Shown: positions 1 through 9,920, counted from the stretch's first letter. The stretch is 64,000 nt of DNA from Burkholderia sp. Ac-20365 (GCF_017104715.1 NZ_JAAGPI010000005.1:1-64000); one strand, 5' to 3'. The notes: generated by a model not told the origin, from the letters alone. A program made the numbers and translations.

Positions 1-67
1 TAACACTCATTGCGCTCAAGACGCGCGCGGCAGCGCTGTGGCGCGGGTACTTCGATAACGCTTGCAT
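1..67 (-). CDS. N-terminal fragment of an unidentified gene under sigma-54 control
   Basis: An ATG at 67 opens a frame that runs off the left edge; 22 residues are visible, starting MQALSKYPRHSAAARVLS. A good ribosome site (GGAG at 74-77) sits seven bases upstream and a sigma-54 promoter at 99-114 would start transcription near 88, so the gene is very likely real. The fragment is too short to name. By position it is the probable target of the adjacent two-component system, and such targets are often transporters or catabolic enzymes, but that is inference. Confidence 0.6.
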   Translation of the reverse strand, partial: MQALSKYPRHSAAARVLSAMSV

Positions 68-98
68 GGTCCACTCCTTCAATTGGCGTGGAGCTTTT

Positions 99-114
99 TG
101 CAAGGCCTATGCCA
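99..114 (-). promoter_or_regulatory. Sigma-54 (-24/-12) promoter
   Basis: Read on the minus strand the sequence is TGGCAT, five bases, TTGCA, which differs from the TGGCAC-N5-TTGCA consensus at one base. The invariant GG and GC are 12 bases apart, as the family requires. It lies about 32 bases upstream of the ATG at 67, giving a leader of about 21 bases that contains the ribosome site. An NtrC-type activator gene lies immediately upstream. Confidence 0.8.
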
Positions 115-167
115 TTCACTGGAAGTACCGTACGGCCGGGCTGCACCGTGTTGGATCGGAACGGCGG

Positions 168-206
168 TGTCAAGTAACTGGACAGCCGCTGTCCGGTTTC
201 CCGACA
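168..206. promoter_or_regulatory. Tandem upstream activator sites for the NtrC-type regulator
   Basis: Two sites of identical build, TGTC-N9-GACA, lie at 168-184 and 190-206. Their centres are 22 bases apart, two helical turns, at about -88 and -110 from the predicted sigma-54 start. A perfect GGACAG-N3-CTGTCC palindrome (180-194) bridges them. Spacing and distance are typical of enhancer sites for an oligomeric sigma-54 activator. The match to the neighbouring regulator is inferred from position. Confidence 0.6.
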
Positions 207-225
207 CAAGCCCGGCGTCAGGCCG

Positions 226-1611
226 TCACGCGTCGGAGTCAGACAGGCCGAGATTCGCCAGACGGGTGTAGAGCGACTGCCGGCTGATACAGAGCCGGCG
301 CGCCGCTTCGGCGCGATTGCCATCGGCGAGCGCGAGCGCTCGGGCAATCAGTGCGCGTTCAAGTTGAGCGAGGGCGTCGCTCAAAGGTAGGTCGATAAGA
401 CTCGCAGGAATCGATTCGGCCGCGCTCGCGCCCGAATCGAACAGGAACGCGAAGTCTTCGCGGGTGAGCAGCGCGGCAGGCGCAAGCGCGCTTGCCCGCT
501 CGATCGCGTTCGCCAGTTCGCGTACGTTGCCGGGCCAGGTGAAGCTGACGAGCAGGCGCTGGGCGTCCGCGGAGAGATGCTTGCGCGCCTGGTCGGACGA
601 ACCTGCGAGGGCCACCAGAAAGTGTTCAGCCAGCGGCAGGATGTCCGCTACCCGCTCTCGCAAAGGCGGCATGTGCAGCGGAATCACATTGAGCCGATAC
701 GACAGGTCCTGGCGAAACGTGCCCGCTTCGACCATGCCCGGCAGGTCGCGATGGGTCGCGGCTACGACGCGCACATCGACCGCGACCGTCCGGTTGGTAC
801 CGAGCGGCGTAATCTCGCGCTCCTGCAGCACGCGAAGCAGCTTCGCCTGCATCGCCAGCGGCATATCGCCGACTTCGTCAAGAAACAACGTACCGCCGTG
901 CGCTTCTTCAAAACGGCCGCGCCGCTCCGCATGGGCACCCGTGAACGCGCCCCTGCCATGACCGAAGAGTTCGCTTTCGAGCAGGTCCTGCGGAATCGCT
1001 GCGCAATTCACGGCGACGAATGGGCCGTCGGCGCGCGCTGACGCGCGATGCAGCACGCGCGCGGCCACTTCCTTGCCGGTGCCCGTTTCGCCCGTGATCA
1101 ACACTGTCGAGTTCGTGCTGGCCGCGCGGCCGAGGCGCTTCTGTACGTCTCGCATGGATTCGCTGATCCCAAGCAACTGCGGTTCACGCGAGGGCGGTTC
1201 TTCTGCAAAAGCCTGCGGGGGTTTCGCGACTGTCTCGTCGCTGCGGGCCGCAAGGATGCGCGCAAGGAGCATGGCGATTTCGTCGCGGCCGACCGGTTTC
1301 GTTAGATGCTCGTAGGCACCGAGCCGCATCGCGCGAATCGTATTGTCACTGGTTGCATACGCGGTCAGCATCACAACGGGAACGTGCTGCAGACCTGTCA
1401 GTCCGCGCAGCGACTCGAGCACCGAGAGACCGTCCGCGTCCGGCAACCGGAAGTCGAGAAAGACGCAGTCGGGCATCGCATGCGCACGCAACAACTCAAG
1501 CGCTTCCTTACCCGAGCGCGCCTCCAGCGGCGTGTGGCCAAGGTCGTGGACAGTTTCTGCGAGGCCGTCGCGATAGGCGTCGTCGTCGTCGATGATCAGG
1601 ATGGTCGCCAT
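226..1611 (-). CDS. NtrC-family sigma-54-dependent response regulator
   Basis: A 461-residue activator with three domains. The receiver (residues 1-120) has acidic residues D8-D11, phospho-acceptor D53 and K105. The AAA+ domain has Walker A GETGTGKE at 174-181 and an intact GAFTGA loop at 221-226, the part that contacts sigma-54. A Fis-type helix-turn-helix ends the protein. I chose the ATG at 1611 because the receiver begins there; the open frame continues upstream to 1659. The gene overlaps the end of the kinase by 16 bases, so the pair is probably translationally coupled. It belongs to the DctD-like group. Its likely target is the sigma-54 promoter at 99-114. Confidence 0.9.
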   Translation of the reverse strand: MATILIIDDDDAYRDGLAETVHDLGHTPLEARSGKEALELLRAHAMPDCVFLDFRLPDADGLSVLESLRGLTGLQHVPVVMLTAYATSDNTIRAMRLGAYEHLTKPVGRDEIAMLLARILAARSDETVAKPPQAFAEEPPSREPQLLGISESMRDVQKRLGRAASTNSTVLITGETGTGKEVAARVLHRASARADGPFVAVNCAAIPQDLLESELFGHGRGAFTGAHAERRGRFEEAHGGTLFLDEVGDMPLAMQAKLLRVLQEREITPLGTNRTVAVDVRVVAATHRDLPGMVEAGTFRQDLSYRLNVIPLHMPPLRERVADILPLAEHFLVALAGSSDQARKHLSADAQRLLVSFTWPGNVRELANAIERASALAPAALLTREDFAFLFDSGASAAESIPASLIDLPLSDALAQLERALIARALALADGNRAEAARRLCISRQSLYTRLANLGLSDSDA

Positions 1612-3080
1612 GGTATATCGATCACAAAGCAGGTCAGATTTGACTCTTGAGCGAGCCACGCACGGCCGTTATGGGCCGACGCGATCTCACGAACCACGGC
1701 AAGGCCAAGACCCGATCCATCGGGCCGGCCCGTCACGAATGGCTCGAAGATGCGCTCGCGCTCGTCCGCACTCACGCCGGGACCATCGTCGATCACTTCC
1801 AGCCTGAGCCGTTTGTCGTCGTCAAGGGTGACGGCACGTGCCCGGACCGTCACGTGTCCGCCGGGAGGCGCATGCCGCAGTGCGTTGACGATCAGGTTAT
1901 CCAGCGCACGTGCCAGTTGCGCAGCATCGAAAGCGAGGCGCGTTGCACAGGAATCGGCTTGCGCCGTCAACGATATGTGCCGGATTTCCGCACTCGACTC
2001 GTGCGCACGAACGACATCGACGAGCCATGCCCGCAGATCGACTTCCTTCGCGCGGACGATTACCGGCTGCGTAAGCGCAAGCAGGCTCGCGAGCTGCAAT
2101 TCGACGCGTCCCACCTGCTCAATGACGGTTCTCAAGGCAGCTTCCCGGCGTGCCTCATCGCCGGCGAGCGCGTTTTCCGCCTTGAGCCGCATCGCTCCCA
2201 CCGGATTGCGAATTTCATGCGCGATCTGTGCGGCCATCTTGCCCAGCGCGCCGAAGCGTTCTGCCTGCCCGAGTTTCGCGCGTAGTTCGTTCGCTTCGCG
2301 CTGAAGACGGTCCGAGCGCTCGACGTATCGGTTGAGCGCGTCGACGATGTCGTCCAGATCGCGTTCGCCGAGCCGCTCGATGTGCCTGCCCTGTTCAAGT
2401 CTACCGTTCGGCGCGAGTGCCAGTTCGATTTGCGTGAGGTTACGCTTCCAGCGTCTGAAAGCCATGGCGAGCAATAGCGCCATGATCACGATGATCGCGA
2501 GCACCCCGGCCAGAACGGTCGCGGCACGCTGACCATAAGGCCCGAACGGCGGGCGCGCACGCGTAAGCATCCATGCGAACAGGCCGGCATGATGTGGGAC
2601 AGGACACGCAACAGCGATCACTGCATCAGCACTCGCGGATACCACGTCCGCCCGCATCTGGCCGGTGCTGGCAACGTTTCGAAGCGTACGAAGAATAAGC
2701 GGCGTCTCGGCCTCGGGGATATCGCGCTTTACACCGCTGCCTTCATAGGTAGGAAACGCATACGCGAGAAAGCCATTCGGTGCGTTGGCCACCGATACAA
2801 CACTCCAGAAGCCGCCTTCGATACTTTCCGTGCGGATCAGCACGAGATCGAGCACGGCATGCATGAGGTCGACGTCGGCTTCACCCGGCCTCCGCATCGA
2901 CAGGTCGTAGCGCGATGCCACCGCCGTGCAGGTCGCGGTTGCCTGTTGTTTCGCGGCATCGACACGCTCCCCGAGCGCTGATGACAACATGAGCCACACG
3001 GCCACGCACAGCAGGCCGCACAGGATGGCGACGAGGATCCAGAGCGCGGAAAGCTGCGAAGAAAACGACGGTTTTGGCAT
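1596..3080 (-). CDS. Membrane sensor histidine kinase (partner of the NtrC-type regulator)
   Basis: About 494 residues. Two hydrophobic segments (near residues 10-32 and 205-230) bracket a periplasmic sensing domain of about 170 residues. A dimerisation/phosphoacceptor box follows (IAHEIRNPVG, His is the phosphorylation site), then a HATPase domain with an N box and the G box GSGLGLAVV. The start at 3080 (MPKPSF) puts the first membrane helix near the N terminus; an in-frame ATG at 3140 would add 20 residues, and neither has a clear ribosome site. The kinase comes first and the regulator overlaps its end. No PAS domain is obvious, so the signal is presumably periplasmic; the ligand cannot be told. 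Confidence 0.85.
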   Translation of the reverse strand: MPKPSFSSQLSALWILVAILCGLLCVAVWLMLSSALGERVDAAKQQATATCTAVASRYDLSMRRPGEADVDLMHAVLDLVLIRTESIEGGFWSVVSVANAPNGFLAYAFPTYEGSGVKRDIPEAETPLILRTLRNVASTGQMRADVVSASADAVIAVACPVPHHAGLFAWMLTRARPPFGPYGQRAATVLAGVLAIIVIMALLLAMAFRRWKRNLTQIELALAPNGRLEQGRHIERLGERDLDDIVDALNRYVERSDRLQREANELRAKLGQAERFGALGKMAAQIAHEIRNPVGAMRLKAENALAGDEARREAALRTVIEQVGRVELQLASLLALTQPVIVRAKEVDLRAWLVDVVRAHESSAEIRHISLTAQADSCATRLAFDAAQLARALDNLIVNALRHAPPGGHVTVRARAVTLDDDKRLRLEVIDDGPGVSADERERIFEPFVTGRPDGSGLGLAVVREIASAHNGRAWLAQESNLTCFVIDIPWRPS

Positions 3081-3415
3081 GGGAAGCCATATGGGAATCG
3101 AGCAAAGATGATCATTAGCAATTTCTCTGCCGCCTTCCATAGCACAGACAGCGCCCGGTCGAGCCTCACGGCGTGATCATTCGATGATGCTGGCGAGAAT
3201 ACGCTGGAATGGTTCAGGCGCGATGGAAGCATCTCGACTTGATAGAAGCGGCGGCATGCCTGACATATCGCTTACGCCGCGCGGCGCGTATCGATGCGCA
3301 AAGCCCAGCGCCGCGACAATATGCTGGTTAGAATATCTGGCAATCAGGCGCCGGCGCGTCGCGGCTTTATCCCTGCCTTTTGCAGCAATGCCGGCACCAC
3401 ACAAGGAGACAAGCG

Positions 3416-4204
3416 ATGTGGTTCGTCGGAAAAAGCGAGCTTCTCGCGCTGATCGAACGCAATTGCCTCGAAGAGGTGATGCCGGCCTTCAGCGATCACC
3501 GCAGCCTGCGCAAGAACACCCTGATCTATCGCCCTGAAGAGCAAAGCGAATACGTGTACCTGCTGAAAGTCGGCCACGTGAGGCTCTATCGGCTCACCGA
3601 GGAAGGCCAGGAAATCACGCTGTCGTTCATCAAGGCCGGCATGATCTTCGGCGACGGCGACGTGCTGAATGAAGCGAGCTACTCGCACTACGCGGAGACA
3701 CTCGCCGCAAGCCGCATCTGCTATATCCGCAAGGCAGACTTCAAAGACCTGCTGAAGCGGTACCACGTCATCAACCAGTTCGTGCTGCGCAGCCATCATC
3801 AGCGCTGGCAGGAAGCACAGAAGCTGATCGAGAATCTGTCGCTGCACGACGTGCGCAAGCGCCTCGTGAATATTCTCGCGATGTTCGCCAGCCAGATCGG
3901 CATACCCTTCGCGCATGACGGTGCGGGCGGCGCAGTGCTGATCGACCTGTCGATCGCACAGGACAAGCTGGCGGAGTTTATCGGCACGTCGCGGGAATCG
4001 GTGAACCGCCATTTCAGCGATCTGAAAGCCGAAGGCCTCGTCGATACGCACGAACGCAAGATCGTACTGACACCGGCCTTCGTCGCGCAATTTCTGCCAG
4101 CCATGACAACTGCGCTCGCCGCCACAGGCGGCACTACGCAATCTGTCGCGAGCAGCGGGCAGGCGCCACAGCATGCGTACAAGGCGCCGCTGGTGCGCGC
4201 CTAG
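3416..4204 (+). CDS. Crp/Fnr-family transcriptional regulator
   Basis: 262 residues. An N-terminal cyclic-nucleotide-binding-type beta-roll (about residues 15-130) is followed by a long helix and a winged helix-turn-helix near residues 170-220 with the typical segment TSRESVNRHFSDLKAEGLV. There is no N-terminal cysteine cluster of the Fnr type, so it is probably not an iron-sulfur oxygen sensor. The ribosome site AAGGAG at 3403-3408 fixes the ATG at 3416. The last four bases overlap the convergent racemase-family gene. The ligand is unknown; a role in controlling the neighbouring sugar operon is possible but not shown. Confidence 0.85.
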   Translation: MWFVGKSELLALIERNCLEEVMPAFSDHRSLRKNTLIYRPEEQSEYVYLLKVGHVRLYRLTEEGQEITLSFIKAGMIFGDGDVLNEASYSHYAETLAASRICYIRKADFKDLLKRYHVINQFVLRSHHQRWQEAQKLIENLSLHDVRKRLVNILAMFASQIGIPFAHDGAGGAVLIDLSIAQDKLAEFIGTSRESVNRHFSDLKAEGLVDTHERKIVLTPAFVAQFLPAMTTALAATGGTTQSVASSGQAPQHAYKAPLVRA

Positions 4205-4872
4205 TGTGCTGCCTGGTGCGTAGCTGACAGCGCGGCCTTGACCGTCGCCACGCCGCTTTGCGGGCTCGATAACACCGGCACGCGCGTCTGGCCAAGCGAC
4301 GGTACGAGCCGCGCCATCGATACCTGCGCGAGCACCACTACGTCCACTTCGTCTGCAAGTGCAACGATGGTGCGCCTGAGCACTTCGTCGTGAAGCTCCG
4401 CGTCGCCCGCCAGCAGCGCCGCGAATGCTTCTTCGGCGACGCGCTCGATCACACTGATCTCACGGCCCGCTTCGGCTGCTTTCTTGCGGATCAGCCGCAC
4501 GGTTGGCTCGAGCGTGGTCTTTACTGTGGCCACCACACCAATCCGCGTGCCGAGCCGGCTTGCTTCCTGCGCCATGGTTTCGTCGACCTTGATGATCGGC
4601 GTGCGGATCATGCCACGCAACGTATCGACCGCTTCGCCGACCGACGAGCACGCGTTCAGGATGAAATCCGCGCCCATCGCCTGCGCGTTCGACATATACG
4701 AGTACAGTCGACTCGTCACTTCGGGCGTCAGGTGTCCGGCGCTGCGTACGTCGTTCAGCAGGCTGTCGTCGACGATATTGATCATCCGCACGTCCGGCAG
4801 TTGCGCGGCGAATTGATCCTTCAACGGTTGAACCGTCACCGGACCGGTATGTACTACGACTATCGTGGTCAT
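4201..4872 (-). CDS. Asp/Glu/hydantoin racemase-family protein
   Basis: 223 residues with the racemase fold pattern: an N-terminal VVVHTGP strand, the first active-site segment NACSS with Cys75, and a C-terminal strand VVVLAQVSMAR where the second catalytic cysteine would normally sit. Here Ala182/Gln183/Ser185 occupy that place, so a classical two-cysteine racemase mechanism is doubtful. It is the last gene of the ABC transporter operon, 47 bases after the ATPase gene. A role on the transported compound (isomerase, decarboxylase or hydrolase chemistry are all known in the superfamily) is inferred. Confidence 0.75.
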   Translation of the reverse strand: MTTIVVVHTGPVTVQPLKDQFAAQLPDVRMINIVDDSLLNDVRSAGHLTPEVTSRLYSYMSNAQAMGADFILNACSSVGEAVDTLRGMIRTPIIKVDETMAQEASRLGTRIGVVATVKTTLEPTVRLIRKKAAEAGREISVIERVAEEAFAALLAGDAELHDEVLRRTIVALADEVDVVVLAQVSMARLVPSLGQTRVPVLSSPQSGVATVKAALSATHQAAH

Positions 4873-4919
4873 CTGGATTGCAACTCCGTGTTGAACAAAT
4901 AGACTGTTGCGGCAAGACG

Positions 4920-6422
4920 TTATGCGGTTGCCGCCGCCATCACCCGCTCCTGGGTTGCGTCGGAGCGATCGAAGGTGCCGTTCAGGCGTCCTTCGCGCAC
5001 CACCAGAATGCGGTCGCTGATCGCCAGCACTTCCTGCAGGTCCGACGAGATCGCAATGATCGCAATACCCTGCGCGGCAAGCCGTCCGAGCAGCGCGTGC
5101 ACTTCCGCTTTCGCGCCGATGTCGATACCGCGCGTCGGCTCATCGACGATCAGCACACGCGGATTGCGTGCAACCCACTTCGCGAGCACGACCTTCTGCT
5201 GATTCCCGCCGCTCAGGTTGATCACTTTCTGTTCGATGGTCGGTGTCTTGACGCCAAGCGTGCGCACGAATTCGCGGCAGCACTCGTCTTCGGCCGCGCG
5301 CCGCACGAACTGAAACGGCGAGTAAGTTTCGAGGTGCGTCAGGCTGAAATTCTCGCGCACGCTCATGCCCGCTACGAGGCCCTGCCCTTTGCGGTCTTCG
5401 GTGACGAAGCCGATGCCGTTGGCGATTGCATCGTGTGGACTGTCGATCTCCACCCGCTTGCCGGCGATCAGCACGTCGCCACGCTTCGCCCGCATTCCGA
5501 AGATCATCTCCATGATTTCGGTGCGCCCCGATCCAACCAGCCCCGCAATACCGAGGATCTCGCCGCGATGCACAGCAAAGCTGATGTCGCGAATGCGTGC
5601 CGGCGCGTTGTCGTGTGCGTGGAGTTCCAGATTGCGTACTTCGAGCACGACCTCGCGTGTCGCATGCGATGCCGATACCGCATACAGTTCGTTCAGATCG
5701 CGATCGACCATCTTGCGCACCAGCCATTCGCGGCTTACCTCCGCCATCGGCGCACTGCCGACGGTTGCGCCATCGCGCAGCACCGTCACGCGGTCAGCCA
5801 GTTCGAACAGCTCTTCCAGCCGATGCGAAATATAGACAATGCCAATACCTTGCGTCCGCAGTCGCTTGATCAGGTCGAGCAGAATGCGCGTTTCGTGATG
5901 GCTCAACGACGCGGTCGGCTCATCCATGATGATGATCTTCGAATCGCATGAAATCGCCTTGGCGATTTCGACCATCTGCTTCTGGCCCACGCTCAGGCGG
6001 CTCACCTGTTCCCGCGGATCGACGCGCATGCCGATCGTTTCGAGCAATACGCGCGCCGCGTCGTTCATCCGCGCGCGGTCGATCATGCCGAAACGCGTCA
6101 ACGGCTCGCGCGCGAGAAAAATGTTCTCGGCAATGCTCAGGTTTTCGACGACCGACAGTTCCTGATAAATAATGCCGATGCCCAATGCACGCGCATGATT
6201 CCCGTCGCGCAATGTCACCGGCGCGCCTTCAATACGGATTTCGCCGCCGGCATCCGGTTCGAGCACGCCGGTGAGAATCTTCATCAGCGTGCTCTTGCCC
6301 GCTCCGTTTTCACCCGCCAGCGCCAGCACTTCGCCGGGTGCGATCTCGAGCGTTACGCGGTTCAATGCGCGCACGCCGGGAAACGTCTTCGAGATATCGC
6401 GCACCTCGAGGAATGGCGTCAT
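4920..6422 (-). CDS. Sugar-type ABC transporter ATPase with two nucleotide-binding domains (RbsA/XylG family)
   Basis: 500 residues, the usual length for this family. The first domain has Walker [10 protein letters not shown] and signature [10 protein letters not shown] with [11 protein letters not shown]. The second has a degenerate Walker A (GLVGSGRTE), as is normal for the second half of this family, and signature [10 protein letters not shown] with [11 protein letters not shown]. It powers import of a monosaccharide or polyol through the permease at 7517-8515. It lies 30 bases after the binding-protein gene in the same operon. The substrate cannot be read from the ATPase. Confidence 0.93.
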   Translation of the reverse strand: MTPFLEVRDISKTFPGVRALNRVTLEIAPGEVLALAGENGAGKSTLMKILTGVLEPDAGGEIRIEGAPVTLRDGNHARALGIGIIYQELSVVENLSIAENIFLAREPLTRFGMIDRARMNDAARVLLETIGMRVDPREQVSRLSVGQKQMVEIAKAISCDSKIIIMDEPTASLSHHETRILLDLIKRLRTQGIGIVYISHRLEELFELADRVTVLRDGATVGSAPMAEVSREWLVRKMVDRDLNELYAVSASHATREVVLEVRNLELHAHDNAPARIRDISFAVHRGEILGIAGLVGSGRTEIMEMIFGMRAKRGDVLIAGKRVEIDSPHDAIANGIGFVTEDRKGQGLVAGMSVRENFSLTHLETYSPFQFVRRAAEDECCREFVRTLGVKTPTIEQKVINLSGGNQQKVVLAKWVARNPRVLIVDEPTRGIDIGAKAEVHALLGRLAAQGIAIIAISSDLQEVLAISDRILVVREGRLNGTFDRSDATQERVMAAATA

Positions 6423-6452
6423 CGGCAGTCCCTGGCTGGTTGCATGGTGCGA

Positions 6453-7427
6453 TTACTTCGTATAACTGCCGAGATTGTTCTTCGTCACCACAGTGACGCC
6501 CGTGTCGATATCGCTTGCCTGCTTCTCGGCGCCCTGGATCTGCGACACCAGATGGTCGACAGCCAGCTTGCCCATCGTCACCGGACGCTGCACCATGATC
6601 GCCTGGATCGAACCGTCGCGAACGCCCTTCACGGTGTCAGGCAGATCGTCGAACGCGATCACTTCGAGCTTGCCCTTCATCGCACCGAACTCTTTGGTGT
6701 TCAGCACCTTTGCCACCGCCGGGCCGCCGACTTGACTGACACCGAAGATACCCTTCAATTGCGGATGCGCACGCAGCGTCGTCTCGACCACTGAAACGCC
6801 GCGCGCCAGATCGTCGTCGGTGCCCTGTGTTTCGACTATCTTGATACCCGGATACTTCGCGAGGCCTTTCTTGATGCCTGCGATCCGCTCGTTCAGGTTC
6901 ACCGCGCCCAGTTGCCCGGTGACGATCGCGACCTCGCCCTGGCCGTTCAAAGCCTTGCCCATCGTCTCCGCCATCGTCTCGCCAGCCGATTCGTTGCTGG
7001 TGCCGATATACATCGAGCGGCCGCTATTGGGCGAATCCGAGTCGTAGGTCAGTACCTTGATGCCGCTCTTTTCCGCGCGCTTCATCACGCTTTCGACCGA
7101 CTTTGGCTCGTTCACCGAAATCGCGATACCGTCGACGTGTTTCGAAATCAGGTCTTCGATAATCTGCACCTGCGTCGAACCCTGAGTGTTCTGCGGCACG
7201 ACCCATTGGTAATTCACGGAAAGCTTGTCGGCAGCGGCCTTTGCGCCGTTATTGCAATCGTCGAAGAACGGCACCGCCACTTTCGGAATCACCGCGACGG
7301 AAATATCCTTCGTGTCTTTCGCGTATGCGCTACCGGCCGGGATCGCACAGAGCGCCGCTGCGGCCGATACCGCGAGCAATGCGCTCAGGCTGCGCGTGTG
7401 GAGCGCGCGAGTCAGGGTTCGTTGCAT
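6453..7427 (-). CDS. Periplasmic sugar-binding protein of the ABC transporter (RbsB-like)
   Basis: 324 residues. A cleavable signal peptide (about residues 1-36, ending GSAYA) precedes a type 1 periplasmic-binding fold with the family hallmark segments VAVIPKVAVPFFDDCNNGAKAAAD near the start and GVRDGSIQAIMVQRP near the end. The ribosome site GGAGAC lies upstream of the ATG at 7427. It captures the substrate for the permease and ATPase encoded on either side. The family binds ribose, xylose, galactose, allose, erythritol and similar compounds, and the exact ligand is not evident. Confidence 0.92.
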   Translation of the reverse strand: MQRTLTRALHTRSLSALLAVSAAAALCAIPAGSAYAKDTKDISVAVIPKVAVPFFDDCNNGAKAAADKLSVNYQWVVPQNTQGSTQVQIIEDLISKHVDGIAISVNEPKSVESVMKRAEKSGIKVLTYDSDSPNSGRSMYIGTSNESAGETMAETMGKALNGQGEVAIVTGQLGAVNLNERIAGIKKGLAKYPGIKIVETQGTDDDLARGVSVVETTLRAHPQLKGIFGVSQVGGPAVAKVLNTKEFGAMKGKLEVIAFDDLPDTVKGVRDGSIQAIMVQRPVTMGKLAVDHLVSQIQGAEKQASDIDTGVTVVTKNNLGSYTK

Positions 7428-7516
7428 GATGTCGTCTCCAGAATGCGTGGGTTTTTAGGAATTCGAGAACGTCACAACACTGGTCCGGCGCACCCGCCCG
7501 ACCTGGCCTGCCAGCC

Positions 7517-8515
7517 TCAGCGCCCTCTATGGCGAAGTCGCCAGATATCGATGCTTACCGCGATCAGGATCACGCAGCCTGTGATGGTTTGCTGTGCATA
7601 GGTGTCGATATTGAGCAGCACAACCCCATTGCTGATGATGCCGGCCAGCGCCGCGCCGATAATCGCGCCTTCGACACTGCCAACACCACCCGACAGGCTC
7701 GCGCCACCAATCGCGGCGGCCGCGATCACGTCGAGTTCCGCGCCGAAGCCTGCGGCCGGTTCAGCCGACACGAAGCGCGAAAACGCGAGCACACCGGCCA
7801 GCGCCGCAATCGCGCCCGACAGCGCATAGACGATGAATTTCACGCGCGCTGTGCGTACGCCGCTTAACCGAGCGGCGGTTTCGTTGCCACCCGTCGCATA
7901 CACATGGCGGCCAAAGCGCGTGCGCCGCATGACGATCGAAAAGCACACGGCAAGCAGCCCCATCACGACAACAGGAAACGGGATAAAGCCGAGATAACCC
8001 TGCCCGAGAAACGTAAAGCCATCAGGCACATCCGGTGTGACGGGCACGCCTTTGGTGATGATGTACATCAGTCCGCGGCCAATCGATAACGTGCCGAGCG
8101 TCGCGATGAACGGCGGTAACTGGACACGCGTGACAAGAAAGCCATTGAACGCCCCGACTACGACACCCGTCGCAAGACCCGCCGCAACGGCGACCGTGGC
8201 GTCGAGGCCGTGCTGGAACGACAGCGCGGTCACCAATGACGACAGACCCATTACCGATCCGACCGACAGATCGATCCCGCCGGTAATGATCACCAGCATC
8301 ATGCCGACTGCCATGATGGCCGTCAGCGAGAACGAGCGGAACACGCCCATCAGATTGTTGGTGGTCAGGAAATACGGCGAGAACACACTGATCAGCACGC
8401 CGACCAGGATCAACACAGCAAAGATGTTGAATTCGCGCACCCTGACGCAAGCGCGCAGCAGCGCGAGCGGCATCGGCAAAGCGGGCGCGTCGGTTTTCGA
8501 AGAAAGGGCTCTCAA
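7517..8515 (-). CDS. Sugar-type ABC transporter permease (RbsC family), TTG start
   Basis: 332 residues with eight to ten hydrophobic segments and the family loop AARLSGVRTARVK (EAA-like). The open frame runs 87 codons further upstream to 8776, but that stretch is not membrane-like. A TTG at 8515 has a strong ribosome site (GAGGAG, 8 bases upstream) and gives the usual family length, so I place the start there. It is the first gene of the operon permease - binding protein - ATPase - racemase-like protein. The order with the permease first is less common than ATPase first. Confidence 0.88.
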   Translation of the reverse strand: MRALSSKTDAPALPMPLALLRACVRVREFNIFAVLILVGVLISVFSPYFLTTNNLMGVFRSFSLTAIMAVGMMLVIITGGIDLSVGSVMGLSSLVTALSFQHGLDATVAVAAGLATGVVVGAFNGFLVTRVQLPPFIATLGTLSIGRGLMYIITKGVPVTPDVPDGFTFLGQGYLGFIPFPVVVMGLLAVCFSIVMRRTRFGRHVYATGGNETAARLSGVRTARVKFIVYALSGAIAALAGVLAFSRFVSAEPAAGFGAELDVIAAAAIGGASLSGGVGSVEGAIIGAALAGIISNGVVLLNIDTYAQQTITGCVILIAVSIDIWRLRHRGR

Positions 8516-8900
8516 CGGATAGTCTCCTCGGCGTCGCGCATTGGCATCACAGTGGGCTCGATGCGAGCGTTCGACATCGTGGACGATCATAGGTTGAGAG
8601 CGCGCCGCAAAACTGTGACGGGCGTCATACAAACCTATTGGGGTTGTCCCGGGATCAGAGATTGCTGCAGTGCGGCTGACGTGCGGCTTCAATGCGAGTG
8701 CAATTGCGCCGCAATAGAGGAAACGACAAAAAATGCCGTGGTGACCCGCAAATCGCGCATCGAACGCGTACGGCAATGCCGACTATGACGCCCGTCACAG
8801 AAACGTGCTGCACAAACTCTTAAGCTCTCGACAAGGTCTGCCGGCGCATACACGCGACACGCATCCGGCCCCTCTGACATTCTTTCAAGGAGCAAACCGC
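8516..8900. promoter_or_regulatory. Divergent intergenic region of the sugar ABC operon and the epimerase gene
   Basis: 385 bases separate the TTG start of the permease (minus strand) from the epimerase ATG (plus strand) and must hold both promoters. No coding sequence is convincing here. A few GACGGGCGTCATAC / GACGCCCGTCACAG segments (about 8616-8631 and 8788-8801) look alike and could be related operator sites. No single promoter match is strong enough to mark. Confidence 0.4.
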
Positions 8901-9791
8901 ATGACGAAGCGAGTGATTGTGACCGGCGGCAGCGGACTCGCCGGAAAATGGGTGGTCGAAAATCTCGTCGAACACGGCTACGAAGTGCTGAACCTCGACC
9001 GCGTGCCGATGCCCAAACGCACTGCGCGCACGCTGATCACCGATATCACCGACGCAGGCCAGGTGTTCAACGCGCTCGCATCGAGCACCGCGCCTACGGA
9101 ATTCGTGCCGGACATCGAGCCGAAGCCGATCGACGCAATCGTCCATTTCGCGGCGATTCCGCGCATCATGGTCACTACCGACAACGAGGTGTTCCGCATC
9201 AACGTGATGGGCACCTACAACATTCTGGATGCCGCTTCGAAGCTTGGCATCCGCAAGGTGATCGTTGCATCGAGCGAAACCACCTATGGCGTGGTGTTCG
9301 CGCACCGGCATCGCAATCCGCAGTACTTCCCGCTCGACGAGCAATATCCGGTCGACCCGATGGACAGTTATGCGACGTCGAAGGTGATCAACGAAGTAAC
9401 TGCAAAGGCGTTTCATGCACGCACCGGCGCCGACCTGTACTGCTTCCGGATCGGCAACGTGCTGGATCCGGAAGACTATGCGAAGTTCGAGATGTGGAAC
9501 AAGGACCCGTCGTTGCGCAAGCGCATCGCATGGAGTTATATCGACGGCCGCGATCTCGCCGAGGCGGCGCGCCTGGGTATCGAGAAAGACGGTCTCGGCT
9601 TCGAGGTGATGAATATCGCCGCCGACGATGTATCGTCCGATCTGCCGACTGCGGAACTGCTAAAGCGCTTTTATCCGGAAGTGCCGCTGAAGAAGCAACT
9701 CGGCGAGTTTGAGACGCTCTTGAACAATGAGAAGCTGAAGCGTCTGCTCGGCTGGAAGCAGAAGTACTTTTGGCGCGATCAGGCGAAGTGA
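8901..9791 (+). CDS. NAD-dependent epimerase/dehydratase-family oxidoreductase
   Basis: 296 residues of the extended short-chain dehydrogenase type. The nucleotide-binding motif TGGSGLAGKWV is at residues 8-18 and the catalytic YATSK follows the conserved serine of ASSETT. The start at 8901 follows a clear ribosome site (CAAGGAG). The gene is divergent from the sugar ABC operon. It may oxidise or epimerise the sugar that the transporter brings in, but the substrate is not evident; nucleotide-sugar epimerases, uronate dehydrogenases and aldose dehydrogenases share this fold. Confidence 0.8.
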   Translation: MTKRVIVTGGSGLAGKWVVENLVEHGYEVLNLDRVPMPKRTARTLITDITDAGQVFNALASSTAPTEFVPDIEPKPIDAIVHFAAIPRIMVTTDNEVFRINVMGTYNILDAASKLGIRKVIVASSETTYGVVFAHRHRNPQYFPLDEQYPVDPMDSYATSKVINEVTAKAFHARTGADLYCFRIGNVLDPEDYAKFEMWNKDPSLRKRIAWSYIDGRDLAEAARLGIEKDGLGFEVMNIAADDVSSDLPTAELLKRFYPEVPLKKQLGEFETLLNNEKLKRLLGWKQKYFWRDQAK

Positions 9792-9854
9792 GACTCACCT
9801 CACTTCCATCTCTCCTGCTTGTTTAGCCGGGTTCAGGCGTAGATTGTTTCTGCC

Positions 9855-9880
9855 GTGCGCCGCGAAGTCTTGCGGCGCAC
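9855..9880. terminator. GC hairpin, possible terminator
   Basis: GTGCGCCGC (9855-9863), an eight-base loop and GCGGCGCAC (9872-9880) form a perfect nine-base-pair stem between the plus-strand epimerase (ends 9791) and the minus-strand MFS gene (ends 10169). There is no clear T run on either side, so it is not a textbook intrinsic terminator. Confidence 0.4.
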
Positions 9881-9920
9881 ACCGCCCTGCGTGGGCATCG
9901 ATCCGGTTGCCGTTGAAGTT

